NCBI GenBank assembly: GCA_008694505.1
Contig: VZDJ01000003.1
Location: 54,782 to 118,781, forward strand
Length of the DNA: 64,000 nt
Origin: Cyanoderma ruficeps
Taxonomy: Eukaryota; Chordata; Aves; Passeriformes; Timaliidae
Direction: 5' to 3'
Shown in pieces: positions 11,801 to 26,800 of the stretch; within the stretch, counting starts at the first letter, position 1; every line of letters begins with the position of its first letter. Under the pieces are notes generated by a model. It did not search any database. It was not told the DNA's origin and worked only from the letters and a program-made list of their open reading frames with translations. The position numbers and the translations under genes are program-made.

Positions 11801-14800
11801 TGTCAACGAACACTTGACAAGGGTGAAATAAAAAGTCCAAAGCTTTTATGTCCTTTATTAATCTTGTCTTGGTCTAATATTTTGCTCTTCTGCAGAACAC
11901 CTTTTGAGTTGAAGCTACAGAGAGATATTTTTCTATTTTGAATGCTTTTTAAACACAATTTAAACACAATGTCAGCCTGTCTCCCATTCTGCCAAAGCTG
12001 AAATTAGCAGCAAGTTTCTTGCATGCCCAAACTTGAAAACAAGCTGAATCAAGTTCCTTCCTTTCTGACCTTGGTAGCCTGTTGAGCCCCCTGTCTGGGT
12101 TTGTCCTAGGTTGTAGTATAGAATATGCAAAAGTATTCTATCACCATCTTCGTGAACTGTTGAATCCAATTGTTGGAGCAGTGTTTTCCCAGACCCCCTC
12201 CCCCTGGACTATCTTCTGTAAATGGCCCATCAGATGCCTTGCTGTATGACTCATAGATAACTGCCTCCGGGAGCAATCTCTCGCTAATGGGCCATCACAG
12301 ACTCTTCTGCATCACTCACCATCCCATTGTGAGATGCTCCGCCCAGGGGGGAGGAGCCAGGCCTTCTCACCTGGATATAATCTGGGATTTGGGCAGCCCT
12401 TACCCACTGGATTCCCAGAAGACCAGAGCTACCAGACCTTTCTACAGGATCACTGCTTCAGGAAGACCACCTCATCTGGACTGCTTCCATCACCCGGATC
12501 AGGTTGTATTCTGACTCTGTCAGTGGTCTTTTGTATTATTGGATTTTTTTTTCCCTATCCTTTTTTTTTTTCTTCTTCTTAAATTATATTTTCTGACTTG
12601 GACCCTCTCACTTGGTTTGTTTTCAAACCACTACAGGGTTCCTTTCAGCTCTGTGGAGGTTTGGATTTGAATCAAACTCTTTTTTTCAAATACTGCGGTT
12701 TTAACAAGGGATCATTCCTGTCATTTTCTGTATGATTTGCCTGACATTATTTGCCTGACATTCTCCAGATAAAACATTCTCTGAACCACTCTCTGCTTTA
12801 TGGCATTTTCTTTTCAGAAAGAAAATCCCAGTTGCATCCATTGCCCATGGTGAGGTGCTTCTGTCACTCAGTATTTCTCCAGAGTAAATGGAAGATGAGG
12901 AGAGTGTTGAAATTTCATCTGTCAGGGAGGTCACAGGAAAGAAGAGAAGTAAAAGAAGGGAGTTTCCTGCAAAGCCTGGACTGGTAACATTGACAGGCAG
13001 CTGAAAGTTGTCCAAGCAGAGATAACCTTTATATTGGGGAATGAATTATTAAACAACCTCTTCATCAGCTTAGGATTGTAACTTGGTTTTGGCCATCATT
13101 ATGTATTTTCTGGATATTTTTCTCCCATTAAGCTATAATTAATCATACTGTTTTATGATGAATGTGAACTGGATGTTTCTTTTGGGCAAGCCTGCATTTT
13201 TCCCTCTTTCTGGTCCAATGCATTTACACACCTTTATCATCTTAAGGCTTCCTGGAGAGAATAGGAGCCAGGGGATTTTTGCAAATAAAAATTGAAATTG
13301 TCATTTAGGAAAAACCAGAGGCTCAATCGATTGGCAGGGCTTTGTTTGATTCTCTTTCCACGAGAGTAAAAATTTCAAAGTTCAAACCCAGTTCTTGGCA
13401 AACACTTTCAAACTTGTTGGCATTTTAGTGTGGAACCCCCAGTTCTTCTCCTGTCTTGAGAAGGATTTGGGCAAAGTTTTCTGTCAGTAGTGAGCACAGG
13501 GAGTTCAGTTAATTAAAGCTGGTGTTACCTCCAGTTCATGCATGACAGAAATACAAATAAATTAATAGGCTTATGATATCCAACAGGAGATAGTGCCTCT
13601 AAAAATCGGTCTCTAATAGGAAACTGGAATCAAAAGAAAAAGTCACCTTCAAAACTCTGGCTAAAACTGGAAACATCCTTTAGGCCTGTAGTGGTATTCA
13701 CAAAGGGCTGAGTGTGACACAGCTCACCTGAAGCTGGTGTTATCCCAGCAGGATAGCTCATGCGAGATGCCTGGTGGCAGGAGTTATTAACCTCTCGCCT
13801 CAGAGTTACTCTTGGTTGCCTCCCTTGAGATGATGTGATTTATGCTGCTCCTCGTGCTCCTTCTAGGAGTTTACAGATGCCTCTGTCAGCTCTCCCCAGC
13901 TGCAGGACAGAGTCTGTCCCTGCTCTGCTGCTTCAGTGTCTGTTGTCTGTGTACAGGTGCCTCTTCAGTGCCTCAGTCAGGGAAATGAAATCTTCCATGC
14001 CAGGTTAGGAGAACATCAACAGTTATCTCCCAAGATGATGTGAAGCTGGAAATGTTGTTATCAGGACTTACTTGTAAGGATAGAAAATGTTAACAGCAGT
14101 ATGTATCTAAGATTTTCAAGATGTCTGAGAGTGCTGACATTATTTATTAGCATAATTAATTTTGGTGATTGACCAACCCTTTGCCTTCTTCAGGGGAGAA
14201 GTTCTCATCTGTAAGAGCTGTGCTTTAAGTGCTGATGTTTGAGGGAGAAGCGCAGCAGGGTTGAGGCTGAGCCTGAGCTTTGAAGGCTGTATTGCTTAGT
14301 AACATCATCTGATATACAAGACATTTGGCCTCAGCCAGGGACAAGGAGGCCCCTCAAAATGCTAGCATGTGCTTTTTTTCTTTGAGCATAGTAGTGTTAC
14401 TGGTATTTTAAAGACAGTGGAGAAATGGAATGGAAAAAACAACAGCTGGTCCAGAGAAAGGCCAAATAAACTCTGTTGTGTAAGCCCAGAGATAAGAAGG
14501 TTATAGCATATGCAGTGTTAATGGTATCATATCAAACCGCGAAAGAATGGCATTTTGTTTCAAAATTAATTCCAGACTGCTGTTCTCATCTTTTCCTTAG
14601 TAATCTAAACCAAAAACAAACTAATTAAAAGTCATTGTTTAACTACCACTTCAAAGTCTATTCTGTTAGTCTTTCTATAACTGTTTCTCTTTCCCATCAC
14701 AGACATTATACATTCATTTAGTTGGGGTACTTTAAACTTCTTGAGCTGTGGTTTGAGCATTTAAAACTGAGATGCCAAGTTTCAGGAATTTTGGGTGAAC

Positions 14801-17800
14801 TATGGTTGCTGTTTTTCATGAATAATGAACTTTGGTGCAGGGAATGTTTACTTCATGGAGTGCTTTCTTGAGAATGTGTCCTCTGTGTCTGCAGTATACC
14901 TCGAGTGTAAAGGTCTTCATCTCTCAATCTTCAGGTACAGGAGGATTGAGAGATGGAGAAAATGGAACACAGAATTTCACTAAGTTGACATATGATAGCA
15001 CCTCTCATTCATCTGTGCTCTACCTCCTTCCTCATCTTCCTTTCAAATTTCATCTCACATGATGGTGCCAAGAGGACTGAACGACCTACAGTATTTTATG
15101 GAAATATGTATTTATTTTGGATGTTTCTAAGGATGGCTGATGAGGCAAGGAATAGGATCCAGCCATTCTCTCCAGCCTTTACCCTTGTTTTTGCAAAATG
15201 GCTCGTGCTCTTCTTGCTCCTTAGAGTCCTTTCAAAATGAAAATAAGTCATGATGGCTTTGAGTGATGGCTAGAAAAAGTGCTGTTTTCTTCATAATTTC
15301 AGGAAAAGCAAGGGAAAAAAACCAGTTGAAATTTAAGTCCTGTAAATGTAACATTATGAGTCAAACCTAAGGGCTTGTGCAGTCCATTAGAGCAACTAAT
15401 GAGTTCTGTTATAACATAAATGGCATTACCTATTTGTTTGCTCCGTTAGTTCAGGTAAATTATTTCTGAATATTGCTATCAATTGGCATCTTCGGGCTGA
15501 TTCGTAATTTTTAAGGTTTACATAGTAAAACTCAGTGGTAGCAGGTGAAATGGTTAGAGATGCTTCTCTGGTAGGCTTGGGTCTTGCTACAGAAATTGCT
15601 TTGGTACTGCTGTATTTCTAAGATCCTGAGGTGAGAGGAGGACAATGGCAGTGACAGACTGGATGGGGTGAAGCAGACTGGGTGAAGCTCTCAGATAAAA
15701 CGTGTTTGCCAGAGAGTGTTGGATTACCCTTCCCATTGGAAGCACAGATCTGTTTTATTTGCTCTCTAATCACACTGTGTGGTCCAGTATGTTTTACATG
15801 CCCTCCTCAGCAGGGAGGTTGTGGTTTCTTCCAGATCTGCAGAACTTTCTGAGCTTGCAGTTGGCTATCAGCTTGCTGCTTGGCATGAAGAAAGCAGAGG
15901 GGAGAGCTGAGCATCCTGCATGTAGAGAGAGTTGCAATGGGGTTGCAAAAGCTGCTGGGGATGAAGGCTGCAGGGAGCACAGCTAAGATGGCTCTGGCAG
16001 TGTGGGAGTCTCAGAAAAGCCTATTTTTCCTTCATTCTCACACGGAACTGGCACCATGACCTGAATTCTGTTGTGTTTCAGCCTGGCTTCTGGGCCATAT
16101 CCAGTGTGCTGCAACAAGTTCTTGTTTATCCCATATAAACTTAACTTTATTGAATGAATGAGCAGGTACAGTTTGTAGAATGGGATCATTGGAGAAAATC
16201 TTAGAATGTCAATAACACATAAAATGGCTAATGTGAGTGCCGAATCTCATCTTCGCTTCACTAAAAGCAAAGGACAGCTGTTTTTCCCACAGGTTTCAAA
16301 GCATTTGTAAAGTACTGATTACTGTATTGCTTTCCAGCTCTTAAAATCCCTCTCAGGTCCTTTTAGTGCACACTGCCTATTAACTGTGAAAAAATATTTT
16401 TGAGGAAACAAATGTGAAAAGGAATGTGTTTATACCAATAAGCTAAATAAAATGTTGAAATACAGCACTAAAATAAAATCTGGCAATTTGTACAGGGACC
16501 TAATGGACCTCCTGCTCAGCAACTTGGATGATTGAAAAAGTTTCGTTTAAAAGTTATGGGGAGTACTGTAAATGCTTTATATTTGGTTTTGGAGTACATT
16601 TCTTCCACCTCCTTGTCCCTCTGTGTGTTTTGCTAACAAATTTTATGATATATTTTCTTTGATGTAGCATGGGTGTTTCTACAGCTGACATAGAGAATAC
16701 CTTCTGGTAAGTTCTGAAAAAAGCAGAGCTCTGTTTTCTTTGTTAACAGACTTTAGATAAAATGTTGAAAAAGCGGAAAGTCTAATCTAGATTTTTTTTT
16801 TTTAACATTCTCCTGCCCGTTTGTGTTATAAATCAGAATTTCAAGGCAGCTGACAATTTTTAAGCTGTTGATTGTAAACCCAGGAAATTATCATTACCAT
16901 TGCTCAGTGAAATAAACTCATGTATATTTTACTGGATGCTTTGTTAATTTATGTAAGAAAAAATGCATCCTCATACATTTTTATTGAAGTATTTAAGAAC
17001 TGAGGTCAGGTTATTTCTTAACCAGTCAATTCTGCAGGCACAAAGACAAACTTCTATCTGGAACCATTTCTTAAAGAAAAAAAAATTATCTGTTTAATGC
17101 TTTGACTTGAAATTATCTATTTGTATTTAGGACTTCATAACTGGATTACCATGTTACAACTGGAAAACTCTCTCAAATCCATGTGTTTTAGTCTGGATTC
17201 TTGATTTATTTTCACATCTGAGGGAGGTACAGTAGATAAAATCTGTCTTCTTGAAGTCTGCCCAATGATTTTATGGTGGCAGTTCCAAAAACTAATGGAA
17301 TAACAGTGGGGATAGTTTCAACTAGGCTCCCCAATTCCTTGGCATATTCATGTTCAGTAACCTCTCTGTTGACATCAGGAAAGAGATTGTTTGAAATATG
17401 TCGCAGTCAAAGCATTACTTTTTGAAGGCTGAACTACAAATTATTATTTCATATAAATGTGAGTGTATTTGAGTAACTGAATGATAAAATACCCAGAAAA
17501 TACTAATCCAGTGCCAGAATGTGTAGCAGAAACCTGAGACTGTAAATGTAAAGAATAGCTGCATAATTAGGCAGGCAGTTTAATTGGTGAACATCGAGAG
17601 ATCATCTTTAATTACTTTGCCTGAGGAATTTTATTTAAAGATGCCTGTGGTATTTGGTATAATATATATTCTGGTTGACCATGGAACTTTCTGCATGTAA
17701 CGTAAGTGCTGAGCTGGCATTTGTTCTGGTTGTGAAACACTGTGGATATTCACATTTGCCACTATTCCCACACAATGAGATCGTGTTTGTGCTGATCAGT

Positions 17801-20800
17801 GAAATACTCCAGTATGCTTTGGCATGGCTGCCAAGTAGCACACAGCACTCTTTGTACATACATTAAATTTTCTCAGTCTCTTGCTCAGAGTGGCCAGATC
17901 CTGACTGCTGAGAGGAATGGCTGGGCGGTACTTCTGCCATGAACATTCACACTGCCACAGCAGGTCTGACAGACACAACTGTCTGCCTGCTCGTTTTGAC
18001 TATTAGAGCTGTTTGGAGATGCCTGGGGGATAAGCTGAACAGCACTTTCCAAGCTGTCTTTGACCCAGAAGAAGTCTGTGCACAGTGGAGGCGTCAGGGC
18101 AGAAAGTGCTGACATCTGAAAGAGAGTTGGCCTGAAAATGGTGTGAGGGGTTCAGATGCCTGGGCTCCCAAGGGTCACAGCTGAGCTGGAACCTTGCCGA
18201 GTATTCAGCGAGGGGAGTTGGTTGGTGTTTTAGAAAGGAAGAGGTGCAGTTAGGGAAGAAGGTGCAGAAGAATGCTGTAAGATCAGGACAAGGAGCAGTT
18301 CAGTAGTAGGACGATGTGAAATAGCTTTAGTTCATCAGCCATGCCTTTCACACATAGTTTCTAACCAAACTGCTGAGATTCAGCTTTTGTGAGGGTGAAG
18401 CTATGAGCTGGAGCAGAGTCTCAGCATGCAGGGAGGCTGCATCCTCTTCTGGGGCCACTCAGCAGCCTGGGTAATCACAGGAGTGGTAGCATCTCCCAGC
18501 TGTGCTGTGCTGCCTGTGTGTGTTTTGCCTCTGACTTCCTTCCTATCCCTCCTGGAGAGGAGGCAGGAGCAGCTGGTCCCAACTGGCTCTGTACTGATCA
18601 TTTGCAACCACAGAGAGAAATTAAGTGGCTGATTCTGCTTTATTGGCTTGAAGGGAAATGATGAGCCAGTGAGGAGTTCCTGTGGTGCACAGGTTGGGTC
18701 TTGGGGACCTAGAGGGGGCTCTTAAATCCACTTAAATTTGTGATTCTGCATGGGGGAGCATAAGCAGGCAAAACAGAATCACAGAATCACAGAATGTGTA
18801 GGTTGGAAGAGACCTTCAAGATCATCGAGTCCAACCCAGCCCTAACACTTCAACTAGATCATGGCAACCAGTGCCACGTCCAGTCTCTTTTTAAACACAT
18901 CCAGGGATGGTGACTCCACCACCTCCCCGGGCGGACTATTCCAGTATTTAATTACTCTTTCAGTGAAAAACTTCCTCCTAATATCCAACCTGTATTTCCC
19001 CTGACGCAGCTTAAGACTGTGTCCTCTCGTTCTATCAGTTGCTGCCTGGAGAAAGAGACCAACTCCCAGCTGTCTACAACTACCCTTCAGGAAGTTATAG
19101 AGAGTGATAAGGTCACCTCTGAGTCTCCTTTTCTCCAGGCTAAACAACCCCAGCTCCCTCAGGCGTTCTTCATATGGCTTGTTTTCCAAGCCCTTCACCA
19201 GCTTTGTTGCCCTCCTCTGGACACGTTCAAGAATCTCAACATCCTTCCTAAACTGAGGGGCCCAGAACTGGACACAATACTCAAGGTGTGGCCTCACCAG
19301 TGCTGAATACAGGGGAAGAATGACCTCCCTGCTCCTGCTGGCCACACCATTCCTGATACAGGCCAGGATGCCATTGGCCCTCTTGGCCACCAGAGCACAC
19401 TGCTGGCTCATGTTCAGCCGGTTGCTGACCAGAACGCCCAGGTCCCTTTCCTCCTGGGCACTGTCCAGCCACACCGTCCCCAGCCTGTAACGCTGTAGGG
19501 GGTTATTGTGGCCAAAGTGCAGGACCCAACACTTGGAAACAGTGCTGGGCATGTGTTAAGATCTGATTTGGGAGACATGGCTTCTGCCTGAATTAAGGTG
19601 CAAACAAGACCATATGCTGAAGTTAACCATATGGATTTTATTTAACAACGAATGTGAGATAGAGATATGGAGAGAAGTAGAAGGAGGAAGACAGAGGAGG
19701 GTAAGATCAAGCAGAAGATAGTAATCACCTTTGGATCAAGCAGCATCCCGTTCGTCCTTCTTCACTTGGTGTCCTGGAGTACCACGTTTGTAGAGCCCAA
19801 GTTCAGGGAGCCACAGGATGGTCACAGATGGTGCTCCCATAACTTGAGATGATACATGGATGAGCAGGTGCTTCCTTTTGCACTGTTTGCCATGGGAGGA
19901 ATTTCTGTCCAGATGTGTTAACCAGGATGTGCTAACCAGATCTTACTGCCAGGCCTGGAATAGCGTCTTCCTGTTGCAAATTCCTCCCTTCTGTGCTTAA
20001 CTCAAGTTCTCACTGTGGTGATTTGTCTTATGGCAAGTTCCATCTGTGGCCTTGACAGTATTTGAGACAGGCACCTGTACTCCTTAAGCCCTTAAAATAT
20101 ACTGGGTTTGGCATGATGAGGATATTACAGGGAGCATTTTGCAAAGGGTGTCTGTGTGGAGGAAGACCTTCCTTGGTTGTTGCATGGCTCAAAAAACCAA
20201 TATGGGCCCCTTGGGTGTATGGAGCAGCAGTTTGTCCTCTCCAGGGAGGAGCAGTGACCATATTGAGGTGTTTGCAGAGGGCTGGTCTATGATTCTGTGA
20301 GCTAAACAAGAAAGCAAGAGGGAACAAAAGCCTCTTGTTTTTCTGCGTAGGGGAACCCAAGTGCTCCCCTTCAGTTCTGCAACAGTTTATCCCTGGTCAA
20401 ATCACAGGAAACTGTGGCTGAGGATGGACTATTGTGGAAGAAAGCGCATTACAGTCCAGAGGAGAGAATTATGCTCTCACACCTGCCTCTGGTGCTGTTC
20501 TTCAGCTTCTGGTTCTGTTGGAACCAGCTTCTTCATATTAGGATTTGATAGGTATCAGTACCATATGGACTTCGTTGTCCGATAAAAGTGGAACTGCCAA
20601 TTTCTGAAGTAAACTATTTTCACAAGGAAATACACGAGTTTACTTAGAATCCATTAATCAAATGTGTTTTTTCTGAGTTATTCTTTCATGAGGAGATGAC
20701 TGCTAATGTTTACCAGGCTTAGGTTCAGTTGGTCTTGTGAACTTCCCTATGTGAGCATGAATGCCATAAGAAGCCCAAGTTGCTTTTGTGAAAGAGGAAT

Positions 20801-23800
20801 GGCTCTCCCCAGTCCCTATGGCACATCACCCAGGCTCTGGCTGCATGCACAAACTTAGTAAAGCGAGGAGGTGAAGGCCCCTTTGAGCTTCCTCTAGTTC
20901 CTTTAGAGGCTGGTTGCAATCCTCACAGCTTGAAAACCACATTCTCTCTCGACTGAGCTACCTGCAAAGAGCAAATCTTACATGTAAAGCATTCACAGTG
21001 CTCAAACCTTTGGAATTACAATTCTTAGTAGTCCTTTCCTGTCCTTTGCTTCTTCCAGCATAATTGGTTGGGGTTTTTTCTGGCACCTTTCCTTGCATTG
21101 GTGCTCTGTCCACCATTCTTACGGTCTTGCCCGCTCTCGGAGCTTGGGCTTAGGGCAGCCTGCAATGAGTGCCCTTGTAAAAATCACTTAAGTGACTTTA
21201 AATAACTAAAGGGCACTCCAGAGACTTATGCTGCCAGTTTCTTAATCCTGGTGTTGCATAACTCTCTTCCTGTCCATGAAACCCCATAAAACATGTACCC
21301 TTTGAACATTTGACCGCTTTCTTTCACTGCTGAGTTTGGTAGTGCCAGCACAAACTTACCTGCAGCATTCAAGCTAAGGGAATAGAGTCACAGAGTTGCT
21401 TAGGTTGGAAGAGACCTCTAAGATCATTGAGTCCAGCTGTTATCCCAACACTGCAAAGTCCACCAGTAAACCATGTTGCTAAGTGCCACATCTACACATC
21501 TTTTAAATACCTCTGGGAATTCTGACTCTACCGTTGCCCTGGGCAGCATCTTCCAGTGCTTGGCATGCGTTTTGGAGAACTTGTCCCTAACACCCAACCT
21601 GAACCTCTGCTGGCTCAACTTGAGGCCATCTCCTCTCATCCTGTCCCCAGTTACCTGGGAGAAGAGACCAACCCCCACATGACTACACCTTCCTGTCAGG
21701 GAGTTGTAAAGAGTGATCAGGCCCCTCCTGAGCCTCCTTTTCTCCAGGATAAACATCCCTAGCCCCCTCAGCTGATTCTCATCTGGCTTGTGCTCAAGAC
21801 TCTTCCACAGCCTCATTGCCCTTCTCTGGACTCATTCCAGCACTTCAATGCCTTTGTTGTAATGAATAAGACATTGTAGCCTTTTGGCCTTGTTCTTGAT
21901 CCTGACTGCAGCTTGTAGGTGACCTCTGATTGCCAGAGATAACCAGTTTGGGGTTTTTTCATTATGTGCATTAAATTTATGGAACATAAATTTTTCAGAA
22001 CAAAAATATGGAACAGAAATTCATGGAGTCTGATTCAAGAGCTTCTGGATACTGTTTGGAAGACCAAACTGAAAATCAGATCAACCCTGACAATGCAGAC
22101 AACTACTTCAAGATGTCACTCTAAGGTGTTTTGCATAAATTTTGTGTGATTGAATTTTCAGAGAGACATAAAAAGAGATTATTAATAAAGCCCATATGTT
22201 TTAATTCTCATTTTCATCATAATGGTATCCCAAAACTGCATTTCTCTATTATTTTTAGGTTAGCAGTTCTTAAATTATTTGTTAAGAGACATTATTACAT
22301 AGACATAAGACATAATTCATTGGGAATTTGTAATTTGTAAAAATCGGCAAATTTCTGTCACAGTGAGTATATTCTGTAATAGAGGATACTTGTTTTTCTT
22401 TAAATTATAATAGAATTGTGCTGCAAGTTAAATTGTATTCAGATGCCATTTTACCAAGAGCTAGATTAATTTATAGAAATGTCACCTTATTCTAATCCAT
22501 TTCCATAATATTTTCACCAAAATAAGAGGCACCAGACATTGAAGTTGCCAAGTGAATGAGCATGGAAAGTTCAAATTACATGGAGTAATGTACTTCTAGG
22601 AAAACGTCTGACACAGCTATAATTTTTAATTGTCCCTTATTGGCTTAGGTTTAATTCCTGGGTAAAAAAATAAGAACAGGCAGAAGGACAGTCATTGATG
22701 CAAAACATTGGCAACTTCAGGCATATGTCTCCCATGACATTGTTCTCTGTGTACCTCCTGATGCCCAGCACAATTATCAGTCCATCTTTACAGCCTGAGT
22801 GGTAATGAGCAGCAGACACTCAGCAGCAGTATGTGAATAAGTGCATCAGTCAAGGCAGGTCCAATTTTAGCTTTATTCTGCTTCAGAGTGGTGTTGTACT
22901 TGGGACTTCACTGTTGGATATGCCGTGTTTTTGACAGCAGGAATGTCAAAGTTAAACAAACCTTGCTGAGTTGTAAGCTTTCTTTCTCTGTGCTTGTTTT
23001 TGCTGGGACTTGGGCGTTGTCAGAGTAGGCTTGTATGTGATTAAGTAGTTGTAATAGTTTCCTGTGTGAACAGTTCTTCAGACTCAGAAAGCATATGTGT
23101 GACTTAGCTTGGCCTGCTTTATGAATGCTTAAAAAAAGAGCTGGTTTATTAATCTGTTCAGTTTTAAATTCGCACACTCCCTTTCTTTTTTACAACACTT
23201 TTCCCATTATACTGTATGAGTCCTTATTCTCACATTGTCATCACCCTGACTTAGTTTTGTCTGTTTATAAGCAGATCCTGTGTGTACAAAACTACCTTGT
23301 TTATTTCAGGAGGGGTATTTAGAACAGGGTAAGAAGATTGCTTACTGCATTTGATTTGTAAACAAGTACTAAGTTGTCACAGTAGACCAGCCATGAAAGT
23401 TGCTCACTTTCTTATGAGTGAAAGAGAGTATTGCTTGGACAGTGAATGTGTTTCAAAATGGTTTATTGACTCTTGAAAAACTCACCCCTAAACTGTATCA
23501 TTTTGTTAATACTTAAAGTAAAGGCATGTTTTAGAACATAGTGAAGGTTTTTGGAAGAGTCATACTGTAGCAAGTTATGATCAGTGTGGAAGTTATTCAT
23601 CTAGCATCATTCACACCTCTGGTCTGGGGTTATGGTATTTTGGCTGTGAACAGTATAGGGTGGCAAAAATGACAGAGCTCTTGGCGCAAAGAGAAGAGAG
23701 CTGAGAGTAGAAAGTGAAGACACAAATCAATGCTACTGTATTTTGTGTGAGTCTTCAGATGTAGAGTTCTCCTCTACAACTCAGTCGTTCTCCTCTTCTG

Positions 23801-26800
23801 GGGACTTCCAGACATTTTCACCTTGCTTCTGCCAAGTCCTGTGTACCTCCAAAGATTTTGAAAGCTGGCTATGTATAGTTAGCACTTTGAGGTCCCCTTG
23901 TGTTGCACTGTATGCTGGACTCTCCCTTGAGCAACACCAGCAGGAAGCAAAAGTGGGAAAAAGCATTTTTTGTGGAAATCACCGATAATGCCTGTAAGTG
24001 AGGTGAGTTATGTTTGCTCTTTAAGGGAGTTTGGAGTAGTGGGAGGCAAGCAGGAATGAAACTGCTTAACAATCAAGCTCATTTTGAGTGGATGAATTGT
24101 TAAAAGTGAAGGAGAACTTACGTGGGTTTTTTTTTTTAATAAGTGAGATTGTTGATAGTTAAAGATTAGAAAGCTCTTTCTTACAAAGGACTAGCAAAGA
24201 ATGTTGTCACCTGATGAAAAATTAAATTGATTTGTTAGAGGGTAGAGCATTTCTTTCATATACAGAAACCATGTGTCAAATTTTTTACATGTTTTTATTG
24301 AAGACTATAGAAGCTGGGTAGTTATAACAGTAGAAGTCCTTTATTGCATGGCTATAATCAGCCTCATGAAGGCAAAGTTGTTACAGTTCTTGCCAGTATG
24401 CAGAAAGCCTTCTAGCATGAAGTCCCCAAGTCCCAAGCAGGAGTGGCAGCATCTGTATCAGCAGCAGCGACAGCACCCATAATCTGTGTTCTGTGAGCGT
24501 GTTAGCATTCTCAAAGAAATGCATTTTATTCTATTTTTAGCCAATCAGGTACAAACACGATTTTTCCACAGTCTTGTTGGACCTATCCTAACCTAAGATT
24601 TATGTGCGAAAGTAGTTGTAATTTCTTACACAAATTCTACCTATATAACTCTATCTGCCCTATCTAGGAATGCTAGCAAAGCTACGTTGTTTACATTATG
24701 TCTGGAGCTTAGTTAACTTTGTAAAAGGTGAAGCTACTGACCTTTAAACTAGGCTTTGAGGGTTTTTCTTACTGACTAATTCAGTCTCTTATTTGCTTAA
24801 GGCACTTAAAGTATTTTCTACTTATTTAAAACTAAACTTGCATTTCTACCTCATGTCTATGTGGATTTATGTATTTTAGTTTCTCTGACAGTTTTAATTC
24901 AGCCCTCACATTTCTGAACACCCCTGGGCCTGTGTGGATGGGGCCCAGAGATTTGTATCCCAACACCATGCAGCTTTAAACTGCCCTGAAGAAGTTTGGG
25001 CAATAATGTTTTTTTTCTTTTATGGTTGAATCTCACAGATAACTTAAAACCTTCCATAGTAGCTGAAAATTAAGGGTCTTTTATGTTCTTATTAGTCAAG
25101 TAGGATTTGTAGAGTAATTTCAAGGGACATTTTTATTTTCACTAAAAACAATTTGGAATTTGATCCTAAAACCCTACCATTTTGCTGAAGTTTATCAGCC
25201 ATTTCTGTCTAGAAGCTGATGAAGTGTTGTCATCTACACCATTTCTTCTGCTTATGCAGTCAAATGTCTGGATATCAAATACCATGTTGGAACATGGTAT
25301 GTTACTTGTTGAGCTGAATCAGTTTTTCTAATGAAAGCTTCACATCTGCAAAATAATCTCCCACAACAGCTAGAAACGTCTGAGTATTGCTGCTTGAATT
25401 TCATGCAGTTTGTTACCTGAATCTCTTACCAATCTTGTTTTTGTTCAGTCTTAGATTGTCCTAGCTATGCTGTCAGCACCGACTTCCTTTTCTGTTCCTG
25501 AGGACTCTAGCATTATTCCTATCTGTGTTATAGTTCTTGAGAAATCCATGGAAATCCTCAGGGTAGGAGTACTACCTTTCTCTGTTCTGTTTCTTGTGGA
25601 ATGAGCTGTGCTCAGCAGTTACGATGGAAAAGAGGCATTCTTCAGACAGCACTGTTCCCAGTCCCAGTCCTGATCACCCTGCTCAGATAATTGTTTCATG
25701 ACTTCTTCACTTCTTGGACAGTCCTGAACTGGTGGGCTCCCAGTCAAGAATTCTATGCCTGGACAACAGGGTGCCTGTGATTTCTCAGTAAATCTGAAAT
25801 CACTTGTAACACTTTATTCATTGAAGGTAAAAGCAAGGTAAGGTTATTTAACTTCACAGTTAGATGGTTAAAAGAGACAGTCAAAATTTGGAGAGACATA
25901 AAACCACAAGTAGACTTTGTAGCTGCCTGTATTTTTGTGTGGCTCCAAGAAGTTATCCCTCTCTGCTTTGTGTAACTAAAAAAGCTGCCAGGAGACTTCA
26001 CACAGTGGGGATCCAGTCCTTAGATGTCACTTCTCCAGGTGATGCACCCTACACGGGAAGTTGTCCATCACTGAGGAGAGTTTTTCTGCAGAATCCTCTG
26101 GCTATCTGGCATTTTATTTTCTCAGATTTCATTTCTTCTCAGATTTTCATACATTACAGAGCCTCATGCTTAACCAGGACTCCAGAGTTTGCCTTGAGGA
26201 TTATTCACCACTGCAGTCCTCTATGACTTTCAACATTTTTACCTCCAGTGCTATCAGCTGCCAGGACAATTAGCAATACTTTTCACTAGCTGTAAACAGA
26301 AAACCTGACAGCTGGCCCGAGGTTTTATTTGGCCATAAACAAAGCACTTTACCAGCAGTCTGAAAGAAGTTTTTTGTTCAGGTAACTGTGGGGAAGGTTC
26401 TTCTCAGCACAAACCCCTTAAAAACGTTGATAATGAGAACTGTGCTTCATAGAAATAAGAATGCTGAAAACTGTGCAAATGTACAAGGGAGGTTAATGAA
26501 TACCAGCTCATAAATAGCCCCTCGTTGAGGGGACGATTGCTGTAACTGAGCAAAGATTGAGGGATACAGCTGGAGTGGTGCTGCAGTGTGGGTTAGTGGG
26601 GTTAGTGTGCAGGTTATAGCAGTGATAGCTCATTGCTGTTATGTGCAGCACACTTGTGCACGGTGGCTCAGATCTAAATGTGGTCGGTGCTATTTTGTTT
26701 ATTAATGTGGCATATTTCAATTGCACACATTATGTGTTATCAGGATTGAGGCATTTTTCAGGCTGACCTCAGAGAATGCATTTCTGAAAACCTGAATATG

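Noticed and set aside
20270..20302. Possible CR1 tail (CTATGATTCTGTGAGC)
   Set aside because: The preceding sequence does not match CR1, so the short similarity is not enough.
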